Assembly: GCF_021295315.1 (NCBI RefSeq)
Contig: NZ_JAIMJA010000010.1
Coordinates: 1 to 64,000, forward strand
Origin: Motilimonas cestriensis
GTDB lineage: Bacteria; Pseudomonadota; Gammaproteobacteria; Enterobacterales; CBDFNC01
DNA: 64,000 nucleotides
Direction: 5' to 3'
This document shows positions 34,571 to 43,844 of this stretch, piece by piece (the first letter of the stretch is position 1; the number at the start of each line of letters is the position of its first letter). Under the pieces are notes generated by a model. The model saw only the letters and a program-made list of their open reading frames with translations. It was not told the origin of the DNA and did no database searches. The position numbers were made by a program, and so were the translations under genes.

Positions 34571-35428
34571 TTATAGTTGGATCAGTTCAGGCGTAAATTC
34601 ACCCGCTGGCTGATAATGCTTGCGCCCTTCATGAATAGAAGGAAAAGCAGACCACAGCTTTTGGGTATAAGGATGCTGCGGATGATGACGAATTTGTTGT
34701 GACTCGTTTACTTCCACCAACTCACCTTGATACATCACGCCAATGCGGTCACAAAACTGCGTCATTAAGCTCAAATCATGGGTAATAAAAAGGATAGAAA
34801 AGCCAAACTCTTCTTTTAAATGATATATTTGCTGTAAAATTTCGCGCTGCACCACCACATCTAATGCCGTGGTTGGCTCATCCATCACAATCAACTTGGC
34901 ATTTAAGGCCAAACAAATAGCGATTACTAAGCGCTGACGCATACCGCCACTGAATTGATGCGGGTAATCACGCAAACGCTCACGCGGAATTTTAACAATA
35001 TCAAGCAGCTGCTCGGCGCGCTCAATGGCCTCAACACGCGTCATCTTAGTGTGGGTCATGATCACATCGCAAAACTGCTCTTCAAGGCGTAAAACAGGAT
35101 TTAATGAGTTCATGGCACTTTGAAACACCATGGCAATTTGCGTCCAGCGAAAGTCTCGCAGTTGATGCTCAGTTAATTTAACCACATCGGTGCCGTCAAA
35201 AATAATTTCGCCGCCACTGATTAACGCCGGTGGCTTATGCAAACGTGTCACCGCAAAAGCAATGGTGCTTTTACCACACCCCGACTCACCCGCTAAGCCA
35301 AACACTTCTCCTGCTGCAATATCAAAACTGACTTTTTTTACCGCCTGAAACGCCCCGTCTGAGGTCAAGTAATCGACTTCCAAGTCTCTTACTTGCAACA
35401 AAGGCCGCGTTGAAGATAACTCATTCAT
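34571..35428 (-). CDS. Oligopeptide-type ABC transporter ATPase (OppD-like)
   Basis: The 285-residue ATPase has Walker A GESGCGKST, signature FSGGMRQR and Walker B IVMDEPTTALD, and the C-terminal HPQHPYTQKLWSAFPS of the OppD group. I start at ATG 35428, preceded by a strong aggagtggag; longer readings run into the promoter region. It is first of a three-gene unit (this ATPase, OppF-like ATPase, TPR/Cys protein). A divergent thioredoxin-like gene lies 205 bp away. Confidence 0.88.
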   Translation of the reverse strand: MNELSSTRPLLQVRDLEVDYLTSDGAFQAVKKVSFDIAAGEVFGLAGESGCGKSTIAFAVTRLHKPPALISGGEIIFDGTDVVKLTEHQLRDFRWTQIAMVFQSAMNSLNPVLRLEEQFCDVIMTHTKMTRVEAIERAEQLLDIVKIPRERLRDYPHQFSGGMRQRLVIAICLALNAKLIVMDEPTTALDVVVQREILQQIYHLKEEFGFSILFITHDLSLMTQFCDRIGVMYQGELVEVNESQQIRHHPQHPYTQKLWSAFPSIHEGRKHYQPAGEFTPELIQL

Positions 35429-35633
35429 TCTCCACTCCTGTATACACTCGATAAATACAAATAAAGCCGTGCCAACTGACACCTAAAAAACCAATGCTAT
35501 TGCGAATCAATATCATTAGCAATTTGTTTTTCACTTTATCCGCATCACAGAAGTTCTTTTGTGATCTATCACATGCTTGTTTTTCTTTGCTTTCGTACCC
35601 ACTATGTAAATAATTATTTTTGGGGAGTTGCAC

Positions 35634-36482
35634 ATGCAATCAAATATTATCGATGTCTCACTCGACAATTTTCAGGCGGTTATTTTAGAGGGCTCACAAA
35701 GCCAACCGGTAATGGTGACGTTTTGGGCGCCTAGCCATCAAGAATCGATGGATTTATTAACCACCTTGGAAAAACTCGCCAATGAGTTTTCAGGTCAATT
35801 TGTGCTGGCCAAAATAAACTGCGAGCAAGACCAAGCCATCGCAATGCAATTTGGCGTGCAGGCACTGCCAACCACTGCGATGTTTGTTAATGGTCAACCC
35901 GCAGATGGCTTTGCCGGTAATCAAGACGAAGCCGCGATCAGAGATATTTTGAGTAAACATTTGCCAGACGAGGCCGATTTATTGCTGCAACAAGGCCAAG
36001 CATTAATTGAACAGCAGGATTTCAGCGGCGCGTTAACGGCGTTAAAACAAGTACTCACTCTCAAACCTGAGCTGGCTGTTGCGCAAATTACCTTAGCCAA
36101 AGCCCATATTGAATTAGGCCATATCACCGAGGCGCAAGCGCTAATTGAAAAAATCAAACTGGTTGATCAAGATGCGCTGTATCACGCCGTGGTGGCGCAG
36201 ATAGAATTAGCCAAACAAGCTGCTGACACACCAGAAATTCGCGCGTTAGAAGCGCAAATAGCCGAGCAGCCTTCGCCTGAACTACATTACAACTTGGCGG
36301 TGCAATACAGCCAAGTAAACCGGATTGAAGAAGCGCTGGCACTGCTGTTCCCGCTTTTATCAACCGACATGAATGCACAAGACGGCAAAGTAAAACAAAC
36401 CTTTATGGATATCTTAGCCACGCATTCAAGCGATCCCGCTGTCAGTAGCTATCGCCGCAAGCTGTATAGTTTGTTGTATTAG
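35634..36482 (+). CDS. cnoX: Thioredoxin-TPR chaperone CnoX/YbbN-like, without active-site cysteines
   Basis: The 282-residue protein has an N-terminal thioredoxin fold (about 1-110) and a TPR-like helical part (about 115-280). E. coli CnoX has one cysteine (SxxC) in place of CxxC. Here the stretch reads FWAPSHQESMDL, with no cysteine at the site at all. The cis-proline region ALPTTAMF is kept. It is likely a holdase working with GroEL or DnaK in the cytoplasm, not a redox enzyme. ATG 35634 follows ggggag at the right distance. Confidence 0.85.
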   Translation: MQSNIIDVSLDNFQAVILEGSQSQPVMVTFWAPSHQESMDLLTTLEKLANEFSGQFVLAKINCEQDQAIAMQFGVQALPTTAMFVNGQPADGFAGNQDEAAIRDILSKHLPDEADLLLQQGQALIEQQDFSGALTALKQVLTLKPELAVAQITLAKAHIELGHITEAQALIEKIKLVDQDALYHAVVAQIELAKQAADTPEIRALEAQIAEQPSPELHYNLAVQYSQVNRIEEALALLFPLLSTDMNAQDGKVKQTFMDILATHSSDPAVSSYRRKLYSLLY

Positions 36483-36501
36483 TTGGGGATGCCAGAAATG
36501 G

Positions 36502-36522
36502 GCTAGCCGTTTTGCGGCTAGC
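36502..36522. terminator. Hairpin after cnoX
   Basis: GCTAGCCG - tttttg-type loop - CGGCTAGC is a perfect 8-bp stem 20 bp after the cnoX stop. It has no uniform T run, so it is a probable but not certain terminator. Nothing else was seen in 36523-36676. Confidence 0.45.
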
Positions 36523-36676
36523 TCGCTTTCGTCATGGCTTGGATCAGAGGAGTAAGGCTCAATTAGTTGCTCAACGTTTGGTAAATAGCAAAGCTGAACA
36601 AGTGTGTAGGTCCGCTTATTAAAAGAGTGCCATATTTGCTTTTTCTAATTCGTAACTCGTTACTAGAGGCTGTTGA

Positions 36677-37831
36677 TTAGCGCTCTATAGCTAAAGTATT
36701 ACGACCATTATGCTTAACTCTATATAGTGCTTTATCAGCCCTTTCGACGCACGCTTTCCAATTTTCTGTTGGCGACAATTGGGCAATACCAAAACTGGAT
36801 GTCACATGCAGTGACGGTTGCTCATCAATGGTTAGCTTGACTATCGATTGTCGTAATTCATCAGTAAATTGTTTAGCTTGTTCTAGGTTGCAATTGGGTA
36901 GCAAAATTAAGATTTCATCTCCGCCTAATCGAAATGCAACAGCTGAATCATAGAGTGACTGCAAAGTGACTTTCGCTACCACTTTAATAACATCATCACC
37001 CACTAAATGCCCGCACTGATCGTTAATCGATTTAAAATTGTCAATATCTGACAAAATCATACATACAGGAGCGCTTTGTGCTTGCTGCTGAAACAGTGGA
37101 ATAGCGTCATCTAGTGCGCGGCGATTCTGCAGTTCTGTAAGTGGGTCTTGATAAGAAAGACAATGGATAGAGCGCAATAGTCTAGCGTTAATCATCCAAA
37201 TCATCGAAAAGCTCATTGAGACAATGAGAATGATGCTAAATAAAAAGGTCAGCTGATGAATCAAATTAGCCGCCATAAAATTTTTTATCTCTGCGCCTGA
37301 TAGCGACAGCACAACTCTGAGTAGCATAAACAGACCATAAGCCATAAATGACAACGCCATCATTCGGGTTGCTAAAGGAAGGTCTTCATTACGGCCTTTT
37401 ATCACTACAACAGCGGTACTTATTGTAACAAAAGCCATATACAAACTTATCACAACGACTCGATTTTTTATCGAAGGCTCAAAATAGGTAAAGAAAACAA
37501 AACCAACAAATACCACTAGCAACATTAAGCTACTAAACTTCGTTAGCTTAACTGAGTACCCTCGAAACAGAGACAAGCTATATAGGGTTAGATGAAACCC
37601 CGCAGCAATAAATAGATTGGCCCCAATAATACTGAGATAATCAGGGATCACACCTCTTAAACTCAATAGCAATGGGCCGGTACCAATAATAAATATCGAA
37701 AGTGAGAAAAGTGATAACCCCTTGATGGGCTTTTGAGCTACCTGAAATAAAAGCAGGCCAATGCAGTAGATCACTGAGAACAAAATAACGATAAAGTTGA
37801 GCGTTCTGATATCTAACGTAAATATATCCAT
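36677..37831 (-). CDS. Membrane diguanylate cyclase (7-helix sensor plus GGDEF)
   Basis: The 384-residue protein has seven membrane helices in residues 10-210 and a GGDEF domain at about 220-384. The active-site motif reads GGDEI, with isoleucine in last place; the residues needed for metal and base binding are kept (DIDNFKSIND). No RxxD inhibitory site is evident. It probably makes cyclic-di-GMP in response to a membrane or extracellular signal. It is a single gene. The last bases before ATG 37831 hold gggacactgag. Confidence 0.88.
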   Translation of the reverse strand: MDIFTLDIRTLNFIVILFSVIYCIGLLLFQVAQKPIKGLSLFSLSIFIIGTGPLLLSLRGVIPDYLSIIGANLFIAAGFHLTLYSLSLFRGYSVKLTKFSSLMLLVVFVGFVFFTYFEPSIKNRVVVISLYMAFVTISTAVVVIKGRNEDLPLATRMMALSFMAYGLFMLLRVVLSLSGAEIKNFMAANLIHQLTFLFSIILIVSMSFSMIWMINARLLRSIHCLSYQDPLTELQNRRALDDAIPLFQQQAQSAPVCMILSDIDNFKSINDQCGHLVGDDVIKVVAKVTLQSLYDSAVAFRLGGDEILILLPNCNLEQAKQFTDELRQSIVKLTIDEQPSLHVTSSFGIAQLSPTENWKACVERADKALYRVKHNGRNTLAIER

Positions 37832-38286
37832 TTTTTCTCAGTGTCCCTGTACTACACAACTCGCTTCACATCAGCAAATTTAATAATGACACAAGTTTGT
37901 ACTCTAACTAGAGTCATGATTTCGAGAACTAACGAGAATTAACAGGGAAGCCTCCTAAATTTGAAGCTTGTCACATCGGCTAGTGCAAGTTACCTATTTA
38001 AAAGTTTTACGAAGAAGCGGGCGGATGGTGACGCCAGTAAATTTCAAATTTCAAATTTCAAGTTTCAAGTTTCAAAGCCAACCATGACAACCATGACAAC
38101 CATTCAAACAGGAATGAATCACTTAGCGTTAGACGTTATTCGCCCCTATTGCAAACAGACGATTAACTTTATGAATTCACTAACCATTCCCTTTATTCCA
38201 TACTAATCAATATACTAGATTCAATTAAAAAAGGTATGTAACATAGCCTCTTAGATACATTCACGTACAATAACATCAACAGGGAA
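37832..38286. other. Intergenic region with short tandem repeats
   Basis: In 455 bp I accept no gene. A reading frame at 37961-38206 exists but is made partly of tandem repeats and lacks a ribosome site. Between 38041 and 38075 there are five units of a 7-bp repeat (three ATTTCAA, two GTTTCAA). They are followed at 38079-38104 by a 9-bp unit (aaccatgac) repeated nearly three times. Slippage-prone repeats like these vary between strains. Confidence 0.6.
38041..38104. repeat. Tandem 7-bp and 9-bp repeats
   Basis: Five copies of (A/G)TTTCAA stand end to end at 38041-38075, then about 2.7 copies of AACCATGAC at 38079-38104. No gene depends on them visibly. They lie about 180 bp upstream of the lipoprotein gene, so they might affect its expression. 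Confidence 0.8.
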
Positions 38287-38781
38287 ATGATGAAAAATTG
38301 TAAATTATATACCGTGTTATTCATGATACTGACGCTCGTAGGCTGCTCATCTCCTAAACATTTTTACCAAGGGCCAGAGCTATCTGCCGATGAAAGGGTC
38401 ACCATTTGGTCCCCTACCCCCATGCTCGACGTCAAAAGAATAAATGATATTGGCATTACCCTCGGAGTGCTAAACCTTGGTGATAGGGTGTACGCAAAGC
38501 AAGGTAAAAATACGATGACAGTCGAGTCTAAGGGTGACAGCACAAGTTGGTCATCAAGCGGTTACACCGCAACTAGCACAAGAGTGTATCGCGGCACGTT
38601 TTCTGCTGATCTTTTGGCCGGACATGTCTACCTACTGGAGTCGACAGGCGGGTATTTAACCCTGAGCGATCTTGGCAACACCTTTACCTTACCTGAGAAC
38701 TCGCTCGTTAACGGTGATGGTTATTATGAGGCGCTAGAGGAAGCGAGAAAAATAGGGACAAGAGTTAAGCTTTATAAGTAA
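38287..38781 (+). CDS. Hypothetical lipoprotein, 164 residues
   Basis: A signal peptide with lipobox TLVGC (Cys at residue 20) is followed by a mature part rich in beta strands, Ser, Thr and Gly (for example DSTSWSSSGYTATSTRVYRG). I do not recognise the family. It is probably anchored in the outer membrane, since residue +2 is Ser and not Asp. ATG 38287 has aggg six to nine bases upstream. It is a single gene, followed by a short inverted repeat of GAGCGC type near 38853-38871. Confidence 0.72.
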   Translation: MMKNCKLYTVLFMILTLVGCSSPKHFYQGPELSADERVTIWSPTPMLDVKRINDIGITLGVLNLGDRVYAKQGKNTMTVESKGDSTSWSSSGYTATSTRVYRGTFSADLLAGHVYLLESTGGYLTLSDLGNTFTLPENSLVNGDGYYEALEEARKIGTRVKLYK

Positions 38782-38920
38782 CTGCAACTTGGCTGAAATG
38801 TGCAGATATTACCTATCACTCAGCCTATTTCGCCATCAACATGTTTTTAAATGCGCTCCGACAGGAGCGCATTCTATTTACTCAAATCGGCCATACTCAC
38901 TCGATGACTGAGGCTAACGC

Positions 38921-39553
38921 TTATTGGCCATCTTCTATGTTTAATGAACCATTAAAAGAAACGCCGCTATAGTTTTCGATTTGGCTTACTGTGTGTTCAT
39001 CTTTAACCCGTGGAGAGCCAACCCGAATAACTTGGCAACCGGCTTGCACTGCGCTGGTAATCCCGGCGGGCGCATCTTCAAACACGATACATTGCGTCGC
39101 CTGCGTGTTTAACTGCTCAATGGCGCAGAGATAGGGCTCTGGATCAGGCTTACCATTTTGACATTGTTCAGCGGTCACCATTAATTCAGGAATAGGCAGA
39201 CCACAAACCTGAAGCTTTTTGAGGGCGAGCTTTTTGCTCGAGGATGTCACTATGGCCCAGTTTTGCCTCGGTAATGCTAGCAATAATGCTTTAGCACCCG
39301 TAATTTCTGTACAGAGGGTTGATAATTCAAGCTCTCTGGCATCTAACCAACTTAGCTCAGCCTCTAAATCAGCGTTTGGCAGAAACCTTGGGATAATGTC
39401 TTGTCCCCTCACCCCATGGCAGCAAGCGATCACCTCTGCAGGATTTAGGTTTACCCGATTGCACCATTCGCTCCATGCGGTTTCAACAACTTTGGTGGTA
39501 TTGACTAACGTACCATCAAGATCAAACAGAAAAAATTCTTCTTTAAACATCAT
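38921..39553 (-). CDS. HAD-superfamily phosphatase (sugar-phosphatase-like, YfbT/HxpA type)
   Basis: The 210-residue protein has all four HAD motifs: FLFDLDGTLV (nucleophile Asp at about 10), VTSSSKK, GKPDPEPY and VFEDAPAGITSA. The small cap domain (about 17-85) contains HGVRGQD, resembling the YfbT/HxpA sugar phosphatases. It removes phosphate from small phosphorylated metabolites; the substrate is unknown. It lies seven bp after a 75-residue gene on the same strand and probably forms a unit with it. Confidence 0.82.
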   Translation of the reverse strand: MMFKEEFFLFDLDGTLVNTTKVVETAWSEWCNRVNLNPAEVIACCHGVRGQDIIPRFLPNADLEAELSWLDARELELSTLCTEITGAKALLLALPRQNWAIVTSSSKKLALKKLQVCGLPIPELMVTAEQCQNGKPDPEPYLCAIEQLNTQATQCIVFEDAPAGITSAVQAGCQVIRVGSPRVKDEHTVSQIENYSGVSFNGSLNIEDGQ

Positions 39554-39560
39554 AATCGCA

Positions 39561-39785
39561 TTATTCCTTTAGAAACTGTCTATTGGCCATCGCCTCGCCT
39601 AACTCTCGCCATTGAAAACGATTAATAAAAACTAGACGTGCATTTTCAGCATTGTTGGCTTCAATCAAAATGGGGGCTAATACAAACCCCTGTTTAAACA
39701 AAGCCAGTATAATTTCTGCCGTTTCAGTCTTAGCGATGTCTTCAACAACTAGCACATCACCTTTAGCTAAGATGCAAAACTCCAT
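39561..39785 (-). CDS. Small hypothetical protein upstream of the HAD phosphatase
   Basis: It is about 75 residues if started at ATG 39785 (MEFCILAKGD); a slightly longer reading from 39797 is possible. The product is soluble and looks alpha/beta, with no recognisable motif. The gap to the phosphatase is seven bp, which argues it is real. The LysR gene at 39883 is divergent with a gap under 100 bp and may control this pair. Confidence 0.55.
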   Translation of the reverse strand: MEFCILAKGDVLVVEDIAKTETAEIILALFKQGFVLAPILIEANNAENARLVFINRFQWRELGEAMANRQFLKE

Positions 39786-39882
39786 AACGATTATCACTCT
39801 GGTTGATTAAGTATACTTAGCATTTTAACTAACCCAGTGATAACGTATATTGAAATAAAATTAGCAGTGATAACTTATTGTT

Positions 39883-40749
39883 ATGAAGGTTAGCCTTAAA
39901 CATTTGCAAGCGATCGAAGCACTAGCTAAAGCGAAAAGCTTTAGAGCTGCAGCCCAACAGTTATGTATTTCACAACCAGCTCTGTCAAAACAAATTAAAA
40001 ACTTCGAGGATCTGTACGGCGTTGAAATGTTTATTCGAACACCTAATGGCGCGATGCTGTCGTATCAAGGGGAGCTAATCATCAGTGAAATCACTAATCT
40101 GAATAAGCATATTGATAAGGTGGAACGCTATATCCAGCAAGTAGTTGTAAGTAACGTGGGGGCACTGCAAATCGGCTTTGGCAAATCCAGTAATGATTTT
40201 TTACCCAGCATTATTAGAGAATTCAAGGCGCAACACACTAGCATTCATTTATCTTTGCTCGATTTAGCCTCCCATATACAAGAAGAACAGCTGGTGATGG
40301 GCTTACTTGATCTCGCTTTTATGCGCGCGCCAAAAAACCTGAATCTTAAGCGTGTTAAAGTCTCCTCCGATGAGTTTGTATTAGTGGTTTCTAAGCACCT
40401 TTACCAAGGCGAAAAAATCCAAGATTATCTTGACAAATACGATTTATTAATGCTTGAGCAAACTGATAAATCAGAAATGATTAATCAGACCAAGGCGATA
40501 TTGGCAGGGCGTGATTTTCGTACCAACCATATCGCGACCGATATAGAGACCATCCTGACATTGGTCATTTCAGATGTTGGCGTGTCTATCTTGCCGAAAA
40601 AATCGATTTTGCAATATTCTGACGAAATAGCGGTTATTTCCTTTGAACAAGACACCAGTTGGGGGATTTATTTGGTGTGGGATCCTGCTCGAGTCACTCA
40701 ATCGATCGAGCAATTTGTTAACTATGCCAAACAGAAGTTAGTCTTGTAA
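39883..40749 (+). CDS. LysR-family transcriptional regulator
   Basis: The 288-residue protein has the winged helix-turn-helix at 1-62 (LAKAKSFRAAAQQLCISQPALSKQIKNFE) and an effector-binding domain at about 90-285 resembling CynR/CbbR-type regulators. It is divergent from the small gene and HAD phosphatase on the other strand, which are the natural targets for LysR control. The effector is unknown. Confidence 0.88.
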   Translation: MKVSLKHLQAIEALAKAKSFRAAAQQLCISQPALSKQIKNFEDLYGVEMFIRTPNGAMLSYQGELIISEITNLNKHIDKVERYIQQVVVSNVGALQIGFGKSSNDFLPSIIREFKAQHTSIHLSLLDLASHIQEEQLVMGLLDLAFMRAPKNLNLKRVKVSSDEFVLVVSKHLYQGEKIQDYLDKYDLLMLEQTDKSEMINQTKAILAGRDFRTNHIATDIETILTLVISDVGVSILPKKSILQYSDEIAVISFEQDTSWGIYLVWDPARVTQSIEQFVNYAKQKLVL

Positions 40750-40892
40750 GCTTATACCCAATCAACTTGACAGTTATCAAGATGTTGAGTGAAGTCCCTT
40801 TCTATCATTATGGCCAAATCTAACTCAAATCAGAAAAGAGATTGCGCCATTACTGGCGCCCCGACAAAGGCCGCAAGCAATGCCTCGAAACA

Positions 40893-40922
40893 AAAAGGGC
40901 TGCACGTTTAAGTACAGCCCTT
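40893..40922 (-). terminator. Rho-independent terminator of sohB
   Basis: Minus strand: AAGGGCTGTAC - ttaaac - GTGCAGCCCTTTTTG. The long stem with one G-T pair is followed by five T. It sits about 50 bp after the sohB stop; the + strand gene upstream (LysR) could use it in the other direction with less effect. Confidence 0.8.
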
Positions 40923-40973
40923 CCATTCAATCAACTATCAATAAATTGTCCACACTCAAGCTGTAATCGCTGT

Positions 40974-42023
40974 TTAGCTATTGATAAACGGTCCTTTGCC
41001 TTGCTGCCATAGTTTCATTAGACAGCGTTCAAATGCTAATGACGCAGCATGAGCAATTTTGTCCGCTAATTTTTTCTTCACTGCATAACGCACTGCGATG
41101 ACTGTTTTTGTCTCATTCTGTTGCAGTAAATAATCATCACTGGTTTGCACTTTATCAATCAAGTTTAGCGAAAAGGCTTGGCTACCATACCAATGCTCGC
41201 CGGTGGCAACCTTGTTGATATCCAGTTGCGGGCGGTTTTCACTGACAAATTCTTTAAACAACACATGGGTTTCTTCTAACTCTTGTTGGAATTTTTCTTT
41301 ACCCTTTTCGGTGTTTTCGCCAAACATGGTCACGGTACGCTTAAATTCACCCGCGGTCATTTGCTCAAAGTCGACATCGTGTTTTTTTAGCAGGCGGTTA
41401 AAGTTAGGAATTTGTGCGATAACACCAATGGAGCCAATAATCGCAAATGGCGCGGCAATAATTTTGGGGGCCACACAAGCCATCATATAACCGCCACTGG
41501 CTGCTACTTTGTCCACTGATACGGTTAAGTTAACCCCTTGCGCGCGTAAACGTTGTAATTGCGATGATGCCAAGCCATAACCGTGAACCATGCCGCCACC
41601 ACTTTCAAGGCGCACTAACACTTCATCATTGGGTTGAACTACCCCCAAAATAGCGGTCACCTCTTCACGCAACGACGACACTTCTTTGGCATCAATGCTG
41701 CCTTTGAAGTCCACTACATATAACTTATTCTTAATTTCTGCTTCTGGCTCAGTTGGCGATTTTTTGGCCGCTTTTTTCGCGGCTTTGGCGGCTTTCTTTT
41801 CGGCCTTTTGTTTTGCTTTCAGCTCGTCTTCTGATAACAGTTGCTCTTCAAAATGCTGTTGATTGTTGTTTAACTGCTCGGATAAATCGGTGATCAACAA
41901 CTCACCTTTTTGCGCTTTTTGTTTCGCCGCCAACACCACAGCGGTGACAATAATAGCCAAAATGGCTGCCACAAAGGTCAGGGTTTTCGCGAAGAAAAGT
42001 CCGTATTCGTATAAAAATTCCAA
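40974..42023 (-). CDS. sohB: Inner-membrane serine protease SohB
   Basis: The 349-residue protein of the SppA/SohB (S49) family has an N-terminal membrane helix (about 8-30), a long charged linker rich in Lys-Ala (about 60-90), and a protease domain (about 100-335). The nucleophile serine is in DKVAASGGYMMAC and the general-base lysine in AGEFKRT. I start at TTG 42023 because aggagtg lies seven bases before it and the resulting start MEFLYEYGLF is that of SohB proteins. The ATG at 42047 lies before that site. It cleaves membrane or periplasmic peptides. Confidence 0.9.
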   Translation of the reverse strand: MEFLYEYGLFFAKTLTFVAAILAIIVTAVVLAAKQKAQKGELLITDLSEQLNNNQQHFEEQLLSEDELKAKQKAEKKAAKAAKKAAKKSPTEPEAEIKNKLYVVDFKGSIDAKEVSSLREEVTAILGVVQPNDEVLVRLESGGGMVHGYGLASSQLQRLRAQGVNLTVSVDKVAASGGYMMACVAPKIIAAPFAIIGSIGVIAQIPNFNRLLKKHDVDFEQMTAGEFKRTVTMFGENTEKGKEKFQQELEETHVLFKEFVSENRPQLDINKVATGEHWYGSQAFSLNLIDKVQTSDDYLLQQNETKTVIAVRYAVKKKLADKIAHAASLAFERCLMKLWQQGKGPFINS

Positions 42024-42150
42024 TCTATCACTCCTATTTACAAGCACAGGTTAAACGCAGTGCGCATTATGCGAACATATAACGCGCCAGCATAGCAAAA
42101 ACCAAGGGAAGACGTTAGAATTTGCACAAAATTTTGCAGGAGAAAGCACC

Positions 42151-42885
42151 TTGGAATATCAAGCCCCACAAGACTTATTAGCAAACAAAACCATACTTGT
42201 CACCGGAGCAGGCTCTGGCATTGGTAAAGAAATTGCGCTCACTTACGCCAAACACGGGGCTCGCGTGATCTTACTGGGTCGCACCGTAGCAAAATTAGAA
42301 GCGGTATATGACGAAATTGAAGCCCTTGGCGCACCGCAGCCGGCAATCATTCCAATGGATTTAAAAGGTGCCACCGAACAACATTATCAAGATATGGCAG
42401 AAACCATTGCGGGACAATTTGGCCACCTCGACGGCTTAGTTCATAATGCTGGCGCACTTGGCGTACTTGGCCCATTTCATCAAATCGGCCAAGATATGTG
42501 GGATGAGGTAATGCAAGTAAATGTGAAATCACAGTTTTTGATGACTAAACATTTATTACCTGTGCTAAAAGAAGCAACAGCCGCTTCGATTATTTTCACT
42601 AGCTCAAGTGTTGGCAGACAGGGGCGAGCGTACTGGGGCGTGTACGCTATTTCAAAATTTGCCACCGAAGGCATGATGCAAACCTTAGCCAGTGAGCTTG
42701 ATGGCAGCCATGTGCGTGCCAACTGCATTAACCCAGGCGCCACTCATACCCCAATGCGCTCTAAAGCCTACCCCGCAGAAGACGCAGATTTGCTTAAGCG
42801 CCCGGCGGATATCATGCCAACCTATCTATACTTAATGGGAGCGGATAGCTTAGCGGTCAATGGCCAAAGTTTGAACGCGCAGTAA
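42151..42885 (+). CDS. yciK: Short-chain dehydrogenase YciK
   Basis: The 244-residue SDR enzyme has the NAD(P)-binding motif TGAGSGIG (about 19-26), HNAG, the catalytic serine in SSSVGRQ, and tyrosine/lysine in YAISK. SSSVGRQGRAYWGVYAISKF closely follows E. coli YciK. TTG 42151 has aggag at the right distance and gives the expected N-terminus. The physiological substrate is unknown. The lysR-pxpABC genes follow 17 bp later on the same strand. Confidence 0.9.
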   Translation: MEYQAPQDLLANKTILVTGAGSGIGKEIALTYAKHGARVILLGRTVAKLEAVYDEIEALGAPQPAIIPMDLKGATEQHYQDMAETIAGQFGHLDGLVHNAGALGVLGPFHQIGQDMWDEVMQVNVKSQFLMTKHLLPVLKEATAASIIFTSSSVGRQGRAYWGVYAISKFATEGMMQTLASELDGSHVRANCINPGATHTPMRSKAYPAEDADLLKRPADIMPTYLYLMGADSLAVNGQSLNAQ

Positions 42886-42902
42886 TTTATTCAGGAGCGT
42901 TA

Positions 42903-43844
42903 ATGCAAGATCCAACCAGTAAGCGCTTAAAAGCCACCCTCGAACAATGGCGTATTTTACAAGCCGTGGTGGATCATGGTGGCTATAGCAAAGCCGCTGA
43001 GGCATTAAATAAGAGCCAGTCTTCACTCAACCATGCGGTAACCAAATTACAGCACCAAATGGGCGTAGCGCTACTTGAAGTAAAGGGCCGTAAAGCCTAT
43101 TTAACGAATGCCGGCGAAGTCATGCTGCGCCGCTCTCGGTTATTAACCCAAAGCGCATTTGAGCTTGAACAACTGGCGGATAATTTGTGCCAAGGTTGGG
43201 AGCCAGAAATCACCTTGTATGCTGAGATTATTTATCCCAGAGAACGTTTATATCGTGCTCTGCAGGCTTTTTTACCGCAAAGCCGCGGCAGCCGTATTAA
43301 ATTGCTGGACTCGGTGATTACTGGCACCAGTGATGCGATAATCAAAAAACAGGCTGATATTGTGATCACAGGCCAGTTGCCTAAGGGCTACCTTGGCCAG
43401 CCTCTTATTAACGTTCATTTAGTTCCTTGTATTAGCCCCCTCCATCCTTTGAGCCAGCAATCCACTGTTGATGTAAAAGAGCTGATGCAAGAATTACAAG
43501 TCGTGATTAAAGACACAGCTATCACACCTAATGAAAGTTTAGGCTGGCTTAAATCCGAGCAGCGCTTAACCGTGAGTAATTTTCACGAAGCAGTGAGCTT
43601 GGTCAGTCAAGGCATCGGCTTTGCGTGGTTTCCGAAGCACTTTGTTGCCTCACAACTCAAACAGAAACAATTACAAATGCTGCCGCTAAAACAGGGTAAA
43701 TCAAGAACCAGTATGACTCACTTAGTGGTGCCCGATGAAACCCGCATCGGCCCGGGCGCATCCACCTTTGTTAACTGCCTTTTGGCAGAGCATAATCTCG
43801 AGTCTGACGCATTTTATGACAGCAACAAGGAGCCAATAGCGTGA
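42903..43844 (+). CDS. LysR-family regulator of the pxp genes
   Basis: The 313-residue protein has a helix-turn-helix at about 12-70 (VVDHGGYSKAAEALNKSQSSLNHAVTKL) and an effector domain at about 95-300. ATG 42903 follows aggagcg. The stop overlaps the GTG start of pxpA by 4 bp, so it is translated together with the genes it most likely controls. In-line rather than divergent placement of a LysR gene is less common. Confidence 0.85.
   Translation: MQDPTSKRLKATLEQWRILQAVVDHGGYSKAAEALNKSQSSLNHAVTKLQHQMGVALLEVKGRKAYLTNAGEVMLRRSRLLTQSAFELEQLADNLCQGWEPEITLYAEIIYPRERLYRALQAFLPQSRGSRIKLLDSVITGTSDAIIKKQADIVITGQLPKGYLGQPLINVHLVPCISPLHPLSQQSTVDVKELMQELQVVIKDTAITPNESLGWLKSEQRLTVSNFHEAVSLVSQGIGFAWFPKHFVASQLKQKQLQMLPLKQGKSRTSMTHLVVPDETRIGPGASTFVNCLLAEHNLESDAFYDSNKEPIA

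Noticed and set aside
37961-38206. 81-codon reading frame
   Set aside because: It is partly built of 7-bp and 9-bp tandem repeats, has a TTG start without ribosome site, and resembles no protein.
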